DNA from: Amyelois transitella
Taxonomy: Eukaryota > Arthropoda > Insecta > Lepidoptera > Pyralidae
Assembly: GCF_032362555.1 (NCBI RefSeq)
Contig: NC_083532.1
Span: forward strand, 4,043,001-4,107,000
DNA: 64,000 nt
Direction of reading: 5' to 3'
Shown in pieces: positions 35,300-47,503 of the stretch. Made by a program: the position numbers and the translations under genes. Under the pieces are notes generated by a model. It made no database searches, was not told the origin of the DNA, and saw only the letters and a list, made by a program, of their open reading frames with translations. Every line of letters starts with the position of its first letter. Position 1 is the stretch's first letter.

Positions 35300-38170
35300 T
35301 CTTAGCGATAATTAAAAGAGTGTAATAGGATCACTCGATCTCTGTCTGCTTAAGTCGAACTATTACCTAAGTCTTATTTTATGGACTCTATTGACACGAG
35401 GAGTCGAGGAAGGGAGGTGGCTCCCAAGAAAAGGGGCCAGACTCCTTTGTAGAAACTCTGTTATATGACATTATATATCAAAAAATTGCATTTTAGAAAA
35501 ATGCTAATTAATACAATGTGTAACCTATATATATATACATAGATATGTAGACAGAGCCACAATGCGTTTTGAATAAGTACTTATATACATACTTGTAGGT
35601 AATGATATCCCTTGCGGGGTAGACAGAACTCACACACAGTCTCGGAAAACGGAAATATTCCCAGTAAATATTCAAAACGCATTTACAAACGAAATTTAAT
35701 TCCTAGTTACTTATTTCGTGGTCAATACTTTGTTTGTGGTTTGCGGAACATCTTATTTTAAGAGGCCATTGTATGCATTTAATAAAAGGTCATTAAATTA
35801 TTCCGAATAAGCTATTAAGCACACGTGGCTGAATAAAGATATTTTTTGTTAGGATTAATAAGTTTCTTTATTCACTGTAACTCCAAGGCCGCTAATATTT
35901 CGTACACTGGTTTCGGCTAGTTCTAACTAGTGTAGGTAGGATAAGAAATTTGTTAAAATAATTAAAAATGTACCCACAGTTAACGAAATAATATAGGAGT
36001 TTATTAGATATTATATTGTTATTTATTCCGATGTCAGTGGATGGTTTGTGGGTGTGTATCTAAGATAACCTATAAGAAAATATAACTTAATATTGTACAA
36101 GAAGCTACAGACGGTAAAGTGACCTTGATCCTCGGATAATAAATGTTATTACAAAAAAAAAGCTTAAATGTTTTTACAAATTAACAAAAAAAAGTATCAT
36201 TTCTTCTTCATGATATTTTTTTACATGCTGTATATTATTTCGGTCATAAAGGTATAGGTACCTATAGTAAATTATGCTTTAGTATTAAGTAAGTACTAGG
36301 TCATATGGTACTTAAAGCTAAGTAAGTAGGTATAAAGTATCTAAGCTTTGTAAAAAGGAGTGATTCTATTTCCCCTAAAATTTAGGCTCTTAATTAAATA
36401 GAAATAATACTATTCCAAATACCATGGTTTGTGTATAAGTAGTAGGTATGTATAGCCACTAGGTTATTTTGAAATTACATGATTTTAATATGTCAATAGC
36501 TTTAATGTCTTTGTATTTGTTCTTGTTGTAATTTTACGTGTGTTTGAAATTTGAATTTGATATATTTTTTAAAATTATATTGTATTAAATAACTTTTTAC
36601 AAAAGGAAAAAAAAAAACAATTTTAATCAAATTGTTTTTTTTTCGGACATTTGATAATGTTTGTAGTTAGTTACATAGTACCTACGTCATATACCTAGGT
36701 AACTGAAAATAAAGTTATAAAACAATTTGCATATGTTTCGTTTAATTCCTAAGTAAAATAAAAAAATATTCATGTAGGTAAGTAATTTACAGATGAACGA
36801 GTTTGTACACCTACCTATCTAGGTAAGTAGGTACATTCTGTATTCTATGATTACACCTTTCAGTGTCAGCTTTATTTTTCAAGAACATAACTACCAGTAG
36901 GTAAGTTACCTACTAAATACTGTAGTACATTTAGGTAACCTACTCATATCTCGAAAGGTCAGATTCAATGCGTTTTTTTCCCTGAAAACCTTGCGTACCT
37001 GTGTAGGTTATATGGGACGGATGTTCTTCCATATAAATATGATTTTCTGATATTTTAGCTGAGACGATTTTATGTATATTTCAATGTAACAGCCATTATT
37101 TTATCCATCAATAAAAAAAATACTAAAATTTGATAATAAACGTCACTCACTGTCAATTTTAATTAGTCAGATGTCAGGCAACTCAGTAAACAGCAAATTG
37201 GCTTTGCTGTACTTGCTACGGTAGCTTGACTGCATAGTTCCAAAAAATAATTAATTGATAAACATAACAATGTTATCAAACAGTTCTGACTGCTAATAAT
37301 AGTACAATAGATTTAGGACTATCACTCCAAAGGGACCAACGCGACTTCGCGTGTATAATGTACTGATAACAAACTACAATTGAAAATTCTATTGGGTAAG
37401 TCTTTGTTTCTACGATTAGAAAGTTTATTTAAAATGTAATCTGACTCATAAAAAGTGTTTTTACTCTGTTATAATTCATAATTTTTAAGTGAGGCATTAG
37501 AAAAGCGACAGATACCGTTTTTGAAAGAAAAAGGTTATTAAATTCATTGTTTGATAAGTAACAGTCTTTATTAGCCACACAGTATATTAATTAGTAAGTT
37601 GTAAATTATACAAAGCTAATAAGCGGTTGTTTCGGAATTTAGATATACACGTGTTAATTTGGAGTTGATATTGATGTTGCTTCTTCAATCTATTTGAAAA
37701 AAGAAGAGGTTCTCAATCAGACTGTGTATTTTAGTTGACTGATTATTGGTTGTGATGGTTAAATTTTTTGAAGGGATATACCTACTTCCCTCCCTCGAGT
37801 AAGTATGTCTTATAAGATTTTCTCTTATGCTAAATTCTGTGAAACAAAAAATTCTGTAAACAGTTTTGTGTGCATTCCGGCACTTTAGAATATAACCACT
37901 CTACATCTTTCCCATGGATGTCGTAAAATGCAACTAAGGGATAGGCTTATAAACTTGGGATTCTTCTTGTAAATGATGGGCTAACAAACTACAATTTGAA
38001 TCTCAATTGTATCATATAGCTGAATGTGGCCTATCGGTCTTTTCAAGGCTTTGTCTACCCCACAAGGGATATAGCCGTGACTATATGTATGTATAAAACG
38101 AGATTATGGCAACTTCTCACAAGAAATAGAAAATAAAAAAAGAAAGTCTAATACATTCCGTTGTTTTCAG
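35300..38170. other. intergenic region upstream of STARD3-like gene
   Basis: AT-rich sequence without recognisable coding exons, rich in GTAGGTA/TACCTAC-type simple motifs and a poly(A)/poly(T) hairpin around 36606-36642. An S265 copy lies at 37872-38093. The 5' noncoding exon of the STARD3-like gene is probably somewhere here, but I cannot place it. Confidence 0.4.
37872..38093 (+). repeat. S265 repeat, forward
   Basis: TGTGCATTCCGGCACTTTAG to CTATATGTATGTATA with an internal deletion, ending about 70 bases before the acceptor that precedes the STARD3-like start codon. Confidence 0.75.
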
Positions 38171-38176
38171 TTCATC

Positions 38177-38264
38177 ATGCCGAGGCCAGACGCTAACTCC
38201 CACATCCGGGAAGCGGCCGAGTCCCTTCTCAGCACAGTGTCTAATCCAAATTATAGGACGATAT
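38177..38264 (+). CDS. Start1: STARD3-like exon 1 (start codon)
   Basis: ATG 38177 follows an acceptor TTGTTTTCAG ending at 38170, so a noncoding exon lies upstream. It encodes MPRPDANSHIREAAESLLST, ending in phase 1 before GTGAGT. Confidence 0.85.
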
Positions 38265-41200
38265 GTGAGTATTACTTTTGCCACGAACAAAACTCGCGAA
38301 ATATTTTTTTTAAACACATTTCGTGTAATCCCCGTGCTTTATTCTAATTGGTTATATATATATTTCAGCTCACTCCCAATCAGTGAACATAGTGTCGGAG
38401 GAACTAGTCGCCGGGCACAGACCTCAGGGCAGGATGTCTACGGTGAGACGGTTCTTCTGTTTGTTTGTGACATTCGACCTCCTGTTCACCGGCCTCATGT
38501 GGCTTATATGCGTTATGGTGAGTTGTATACTTATTTTATCAGTTAACTAGCGGCCCATGTGGAGAGGATGAATGAAAGCAGGTTGACTAAGCAGATATAC
38601 AAGGAGAGTGTGGAGGGAAAGGTCGGAGTGGGAAGACCTAGACAAATGTATCATGATCAAATTAAGGACGTCCTGGTAAAGGGTCAGGTCTAAAGTACCC
38701 GAAACCGCCGAGCTTGCATGAAGAGAGTTATGAGTGTGGATGAAGCGAAGGAAGTATGCAGAGATCATGGCAAGTGGAAAGAGGTAGTCTCTGCCTACCC
38801 CTCTTGGAAAGAGGCGTGATTATATGTATGTATGTATGTAAGTAACTAATGAATGGAATTGAGCATCATTTGAATCTCAATTCCATTATAAAGCCATACA
38901 GCTGAACATGGCCTTTCAATCTCTTCGAGACTGTTGACTCTGTCTACCCATAAGGGATAAAGACGTGATTATATATATGTATACTTGGGATAAAGAAAAT
39001 CTATGGGAAGCTGGTAACACCAGCGATAATGTTAATTGCCACCAAAAAATATTACTTAAAAAAAACTATTTTTTTTTCAGATGCGTGGTGAAACCTTGGA
39101 ACAGATATTCGACCGTGAAATTGTACATTATAACGTTAAAACTTCACTATTTGATGTAGTGCTGTTAGCTATAACGAGGTTCACAACACTGTTATTATTC
39201 TACGCTCTATTATATATTAACAATTGGAGCGTTATAGCTGTAAGTATATATTTGTTATAAGTTTACATTGTTTTTCAAAGATATCTGCAGCGCATTTTGC
39301 AAAAAATCTGAAAGAAAATAAATAAATGTATACGGGACAGATTGAGTTAGCCTCGAAGTGAGTTCGAGGCTTTTGTTACGAGATACTAAACGATACTAAT
39401 TTTATATATTATAACGAACTATATTCTATAATTATGTAGATAAACATCCAAGACCCTGGGCCAATCAGAAACAATTTGTTTTTGTTTGGGTTGTCCACGC
39501 TAAACTTTTAGTAACTAGATATTACTTAAAAAATATTTATATTGCAAAACAACGTTTGCCGGGACAGCTAGTATAATACTCGTATTTATTTTGTTTCAGC
39601 TATCTACGGGCGGAACCTGTGCTTTTTTGATGGCCAAAGTCTTTGTTTTTGATGTAAGTATATTATTTCACACAATGTTGGTACATATGTAATGTATATG
39701 TATATAAAGACAAAGAATATTTTCTTAATCCTAAAGAAAAGTAAGGGTAGGGTAGCTCATCTGACGCGACGTGTTTATTTAAAAATATTACTTAAAATAA
39801 GGTACCTTAATGAGTTACTTCTATTATTTCTTACATTTTTACTACGCTTTCATTTAAATATTAAATGGAAAAATAAATTTGATGTCGGGGGACTTAATTA
39901 ATACAATTTGTTAACTAATTTTTAGTGACGAAATTGTGCAATTTCGTTTCACTTGCAAAAACAGGATTATTTCATTATAGAAATAATGAAATACTAACTC
40001 AACGAAGTGAAATGGCACGTTGTGAGCCTTATGTGTGCGGTGAGAACGAAACCATAGCGAGTTCTATTTGCGCACAACGCCATCTGTCGGTAGCTTTGAA
40101 AAACAAAAATATTATTGTATAAAATTAAGTGTATCTTTTCATTGGTACTTACATGGTTGGTATATACATAGTAATCACTCTTTATCATTTACGGGGTAGA
40201 CAGAGCCAACTGTTTCTGTTGTTGTTGATACTTTTCGACTGTATAGTTCGTGATAGATCATTTAAAAATCTTTATTCGTCTATTGTAATAAATATTAATA
40301 ATTGTAATATATAAAAAATACATACATACAATAAAAAAATTATAGGACCACTCCATATCTCTTTCCCATGGATATCGCAAAAGGCGACTAAGGGATAGGC
40401 ATATAAACATGCGATTCTTCTCTTTAGTCGATAGGCTAGCGACCGCTGTCACTATTTGAATCTCAATTCTATCATTAAGCCATACAGCTGAACGTGACCT
40501 TTCAGTCTTTGCGAGACCGATGGCTCCGTCTACCCCGTAAGGGATTCAGAGATGATTAACGCTTATGTATGTATCTTGATCAAATTAAGGACGTCCTGGT
40601 AAAGGGTCAGGTCAAAAGTACCCGAAACCGCCGAGCTTGCATGAAGAGAGTTATGAATGTGGATGAAGCGAAGGATCGTGGCAAGTGGAAAGAGGTAGTC
40701 TCTGCCTACCCCTCCGGGAAAGAGGCGTGATTTTATGTATGTATGTTTGTATTTTATTTAAAAACACATTCGTCTTCCGAACAGTGGCCCAACGCCGCCC
40801 AGCCGGTGTACCAAGTGTTCCTGATCCTGACTTCCTTCACGATATCCTGGAGCGAAGCGTGGTTCCTGGACTTCAGGGTTCTCCCTCAGGAGTTGCAGGC
40901 CAAGGAGATACTGGAGTGTATTAGTGAGTGTTATCCTACATACATACATACATACATAGATAGATATACATACATATGTTCACGTCTATATCCCTAGCGG
41001 GGTAGACAGAGCCAACAGTCCTGAAAAGACTGATAGGCCGCGCTCAGCTGTTTGGCTTTGTGATAGAATTGAGATTCAAATAGTGACAGGTTGCTAGCCC
41101 ATCGCCTCAAAGAGGAATCCCAAGTTTATAAGCCTATCCCTTAGTCGCCTTTTACGACATCCTTGGGAAAGAGATGGAGTGGTCCTATTCTTTTTTGTAA

Positions 41201-44200
41201 TGATGCCGGGAACCACACGGCACATAGATAGATATAATCGCGTCTAAATCCCTTGCGGGTAGGACAGAGTCAACAGTCTTTAAAAGATTTAAAAAGACCG
41301 TGTAGCGGGAGCGATGATTCGGCTTGACCGCCACCAAAGGGAAGATCTTCCACGAGGCTATGTGTGATGCCTGGGGAACCGCGCGACACACGATGTTGTG
41401 TCGGAGGTTGTATATATGCTCCAATCTGTGAAATCTTTGCTTGCGCGATTTAGACTTTTCGCTGTTTTTGACTGATAGTGTGATTTTGTTTTTGTGACTT
41501 GTGGCGTATAGATGTCGCCACGGCCGCGATAAGCTATGTATATTAGGCTTAGTGATGGAATCTAGATTCATATGGTGACAGGTTGCTAGCCCATCGCCCA
41601 AAAAACAATCCCAAGTAAGCGTTACCCTTAGTCACCTTTAACGACATCCTTGGGAAAGTTGTGCAGTGGTCCTATTTTTAATTGCCGTGATAACTCTCTC
41701 TCTTATATGTATATATAGGTATATTTGCTGTGTGGGTCCCGGAACCAATAGAAAAAGGAATAAGACCACTCTATCTCTCTCCCATGGATGTCGTAAAAGG
41801 CGACTAAGGGATATGTTTATGAACTTGGGATCCTTCTTTTAGGCGACGGGCTAGCAACCTGTCACTATATGAATCTCAATTCTATCATTAAGCCAAACAG
41901 CTGAACGTCTCTACCTATCAGTCTTTTGGCTCTGTCTACCCCGCATGGGATATATATGTGATTATATGCCGAGCTTGCATGAAGAGAGTTATGAATGTGG
42001 ATGAAGCGAAGGAAGTATGCAGAGATGGTGGCAAGTGGGTAGAGGTAGTCTCTGCCTACCCCTCCGGGAAAGAGGCGTGATATTGTTTATTAACATTAAT
42101 AACCTTCGACAGCTTCACACGGTAACGCGGTAACCTGTGAGCGGACGCCGCTTATATCCGCCCATCGCACCGCGCCCCACTCCACTTTCGGAGAGTCCAC
42201 TGTGAACTGGTTCTCACCCGTTGACACTCCCGAGGCCAGCCCGAGGCCCAAGAGGCCCGGGGAGACTGTTATACTGACCCAGGATCAGGTATGTAGCTTT
42301 TTGAAACTTCCAAAGAAGGTATTTGCTTTCTAGAGAAGTATTTGCCTTCTGTAGAACATGGTCTAAGGTCTAGAGAGGCCACTGTTAACTGGTTCTCACC
42401 AGGTGACACTTCTGTGGCCAGTGCTAAACGTGAAAAAAGACCTGGGTAAACTGTTATTTTGACTCAGGATCACTGTGTCTCTGTGTGTGGACATTCTGCA
42501 ATTGCATGTACCTTCTAGAACCCTTAAGAGGTAAACTTCAACGTCTGGGAGTTAAAAATGATCTGGGTTTAGCCAGTTGACATCACAGTGGCCCAAAGTG
42601 CCTGTGGAGGCTGTAATACTTCCCAAGATCAGGTATGTACCTTCAAGAACATTCCAGAAGAGTTCTGTGCCGTTTAGGACCTTCTTCGTAAGCTAATCTA
42701 AGGTAGGGGAGTCCAAAGATAACTGGTTCTTAGCAGTTGATACTCCCGAGACCCAAGAGGCCCGGGGAGACTGTTATACTGACTCAGGATCAGGTGTGTA
42801 GCTTTTAGACATTTCCAGCGAAGGTATTTGCCTTCTAGAACCTTCTGGAGAACATGGTCTAAGGTCTAGGGAGTCCACTGTTAACTGGTTCCCACCGGTT
42901 GGCACTCCCGAGGCCTAAGAGGCCCGGGGAGACTGTTATAATCACTCAGGATCGGGTATTTGGCTTCTAGAACCTTCTAGAGAACCTGCTCTAATATTTA
43001 GAATTTTAGTTATTCTGACTCAGCTTCAAGTATGGGTCTTCTAGAGCGGTGTACAGTAAAGTTATGACTTCTGAAACCTTCTAAGTCCGTGGTTGCATGG
43101 TTCTCGCCAGCTGGCACTCCAGAAGATAAGCCTTAATAGCCTTAACCCGCGTTTCTTAACTTTATCGCAAATCCCACGAAAACGGAGATTATGACTTTAT
43201 TATTTTTATTGACAAAAAGATAATTAGTCCGAAACGTAATTACATGAACTATTTATTAGATTACAAATAAAATAAACACACAGTCTCGTCTATATCCGTC
43301 GCGAGCTAGACAGAGCCAGCAGTCTTGAGAAGACTGATAAGGCAGGTTCAGCTGTTCAGCTTAATGATAGAATTGAGATTCAAATAGTGACAGTTTGCTA
43401 GTATATTACACCAACAAGAAGCTAATAACAGCGAGTATTCTTAATCGTGCCGTGTGGTTCCCGGCACCAATAGAAAAGAGAATACGACCAATCTATCTCT
43501 TCCCCATGAATGTCGTAAAATGCCACTAAGGGATAGGCTAATAGACTTGGGATTCTTGTTTTGGGCGATAGGCTAGCAACCTGTCACTTTTGAATCTTAA
43601 TTATATCATTAAGCCAAACAGCTGAACGAGGCCTGTTGGTTTTTTCGAGACTGCTGGCTCTGTCGACCCCGCAAGAGATATAGACGTGGTGATATGTAGA
43701 TATGCATCAAGATTATTACAGCACCCACGATTATCTATAATCGCAGACAGTTTAATACATTGCTATCATAATTCACAATGCAATAAGTCCGAAAAAGATT
43801 TACTATAACCGGATATTTAATTTTGCAAATTGAAATTGGTCAAGTGCGTGTCTGGCCGCGCGCAGGACGGTGGTAACTAAAGAAGGAGTTATATTTAGCG
43901 AACGTAAACACGCTAGTATATTTATTTATTTTAATAAATGTACACAGGACAGATGCCGTGTGGTGCCCGGCCCCAGTGTAAAAATGAATAGCCTATCCCT
44001 TAGTCGCCTTTTACGACATCCATGGGAAAGAGATGGAGTGGTCCTATCCTTTTTTTGTATTGGTGCCGGGAACCACACGATACATAGGTACATACACAAA
44101 TTGAAAAATTTTTATACCAATTCAAGTCAAATTGATGAGTACTTTGACCCGCCCATAGTTAATCTATTACGCATGCGCTAATCCAAGTTATTGGACGTCT

Positions 44201-47200
44201 ATTAATGTCAATTGCCAATCGTCTTAATTCGCACAAGGTGATCCCTATTGCTCATGCGTAGGATTAGCGCGAACTATGTAATAATACTGTTGTTAAGGGC
44301 TCTTAGTGCTTATGGGGCTGGTATTCTGAGACCTAAGTTCTGCTTAATTCAGATCAAAATCTTTATAATTATGAACGAAATAAATAGTGTCGCATTTCTA
44401 TACCTCACAGGGTTAAGTATAGTAAGTTATTAAAAACTGTAAGGCCTCGTGGAGTTGTATATATACATACATATATACATACATATATACATAAATCACG
44501 CCTCTTTCCCGGAGGGGTAGACAGAGACCACATCCATCTCCACCTATCCAGTCGCCACGATCCCTGCATACTTCTTTCGTTTCATCCACATTCATAACTC
44601 TCTTCATGCAAGCTCGGCGGTTTCGGGTAGGTACTCTTGACCAGACCTTTTGCCAGAACGTCTTCGATTTGATCAAGGTACGTTCATTTGTATGACTCGG
44701 ATAAACAAAGAATCCCAAGTTTATCAGCCTTTCCCTTGATTACTTTTACAATTTGGAGATGGCACACATAATGTTTTTTCTCGCTCGCTACAGTTGTATG
44801 TGATAGATACAGACTATGTATATATCTTGTAACAACATATATACATACATATGGTCATGTCTATATCCCTTGCAAGGTAGACAGAGCCAACAAGTCTTGA
44901 AAAGACTAAATGGCCACGTTCAGCTATTTGGCTTAATGATAGAATTGAGATTCAAATAGTGACAGGCTGCTAACCCATCGCCTAGAAAAAATCCCAAGTT
45001 TGTAAGCTTATCCCTTAGTCGCCTTTTACCACATCCATGGGTAAGAGATGGAGTGGTCCTATTCCTTTTTTGTATTGGTGCCGGGAACCACACGCCAAAA
45101 GTTTAAATATATCTTATATACAGTCACCTACATAAGTCTACATACGTAAGTACGTACATTAAGTACAGTCATCTACAAAAGTCCGCATTGCAAATGTTCC
45201 GAAAGCTGTTAATCGACTTTTGCAGTCGACTGTATACATAAGTTAAGTATGTATGTACATTCATTAAAAGCAATTACGATAGCAATGAATGATTTAAATG
45301 CCCCACCAACCATCTATTACACTCAGTACGCTATAAGAAGCCGAAGAGAACGCACGCGCGTTTTTCTAAAGAATATATTTTTTTTTAAAATACGTGTCTA
45401 ACCTCGTGAGTGATAAAATAATCATGATAAAAAGATTATCGTTGCATTTATACATTTGTAATGATAACGTGTTTGAGTTCTATATGTATATATTGTTCTA
45501 TATGTATATATTGTTATATTTTAATATTGATTTTTATTTAGGTCATTCGTTGTTTGAATATGCGCAAGCGCTTATGTGCATCTAAGTTGTTGATAGCATT
45601 ATGTTTGCGATAGATATCACTATAGGACAGATAACATATTAAATATTTGACAAATAAATAAAGGTGCCGTGTGGTTCCCGGCTCCTATATCAAAAAGAAC
45701 AGGAACACTCCATCTCATTTCCCATGGATGTAGTAAAAGGATAGGGATAGGCTTATTAAATTCTTATTTTAGGCGATGGGTTAGTAACCTGTCACTATTT
45801 GAATCTCAATTCTATCATAAAGCCAAACAGCTGAACGTGGCCTATCAGTCTCTTCAAGATTGTTGGTCCTGTCTTCAAATTGTCTTCAAATTTGTCAAAC
45901 AACTATCCATAAATAGGTTGAACAGCCACGGAGACGCAACACATCCTTGCCTACACATATGTATTTAAATTATACCAAATTATAATTATAGTAAACATCG
46001 TATATAAACAAGTAACTAATAGCGATAATTATATGTGACCTAAATATCTTATATTATTTGATATCGAATTTCATATACATATATCATAAACAACCAGATG
46101 TTGCCCGTGACTTGGTTTTTGTGGACTTTAACTGTTGATGAATCCTAAGATTAGAGCGTTTTAAACAAGCACTGAATTTCTGATAGATATGTTGTTGAAA
46201 GTGAAAGTAACAAGTACTTACTTATAGGAACTCAAACATATTCTCAAACTTTCGCGTTTATCGCAAAAATATACTTTATTATTTGGTTATTTTTTTTTAT
46301 TTGTAATAGCTAACAGTCTTTATTACGAATAATAAAATAATCTAAATTGAAAGTATTTAAACAGAAACAAGAAGTGAAATTACGAATTATTACTGTAATA
46401 AAAAAAAAACGAAATAAAAAGTTTTAGTCGTTTAACATAAAAAAAAAAACATTCCTGAAATAAAAGAAAAAACAAAGATGGCCGCGTCGTCTTCATCAGC
46501 TGATCCGAATGCCGCGCTGACCGACGTTGAAACGTCCGAAATGGACAAATACGTTAAAGAACTGGCCAATGCGAAAAGCAATGAAGAGTTTGAGAAGAAA
46601 ATTAATAGCATGTCAAAATTCGGCATATCCATAGCTAGTTGGATGAAGTTATTGTTTAATAGGACATCCAACGATTACAAGCCCGTCAACTACACTGTAA
46701 GTTTTTAAATGTTTCCAGCAATGGATACGAGTTTTTTATTACCAAACATTGTCTTGAAAAGTCAGAAAGGTAGTACTCGTCATGGTCCAATCAATAAAGG
46801 GCAAGAAAGGGATAATTCTTTGACTTCTCTTTAAATGAGAATCATTCTTAATTGGACTCGTTCATTCAACTGCGATGGATAGATGGATTGATTATGACGC
46901 CTTTTTGGGCAAATCCATCCATTCGTTTATACGAATGGAACGCCCGCAAGGGATATAGACGTGATTATACGTCTATCCCTTGCGGGGTAGACAGAGCTAG
47001 CAATCTTGAAATGCTGACAAGCCACGTTCAGCTGTTTGGCCCTATCCTCCTCCATCTCTTTCCCATGGATGTCGCAAAAGCGACTAAGGGATAAGCTTAT
47101 AAGCTTGAGATTCTTCGTTAAGACGATGGGCTAGCAACCTGTCACTATTTCAATCTCAATTCTATCATTAAGCAAAACAGAACTGAACGTGACCTATAAG

Positions 47201-47457
47201 TCTTTTTAAGACAGTTGGCTCTGTCTATCCCGTTAGGGTTAAACACGTGATTATATGTATGTGTGTGTATGTAGGTATGTATATTTTTGTTATCTTTGCC
47301 AACAGATAGAAGAATATATATCGCAGGCCGAGGAGAGTTTGACGAACTCATGGCGGGTGATAAACATGGAGAACTGGCATTTGGAGAAGAGGGGCCAGCA
47401 CGGGGACGTGGTGGAGTCCAAGAAGACCGAGTTCGGGAAGGTGTACAGGTTTACAGT

Positions 47458-47503
<46 letters not shown>

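Noticed and set aside
41300-41540. Structured RNA or exon in the insertion within S265
   Set aside because: The segment is GC-richer than its surroundings, but no splice sites in phase with the STARD3-like gene and no recognisable fold or motif were found.
46432-46671. 79-aa minus-strand ORF
   Set aside because: Antisense shadow of the candidate exon at 46478-46696, which has a start context and splice donor on the plus strand.
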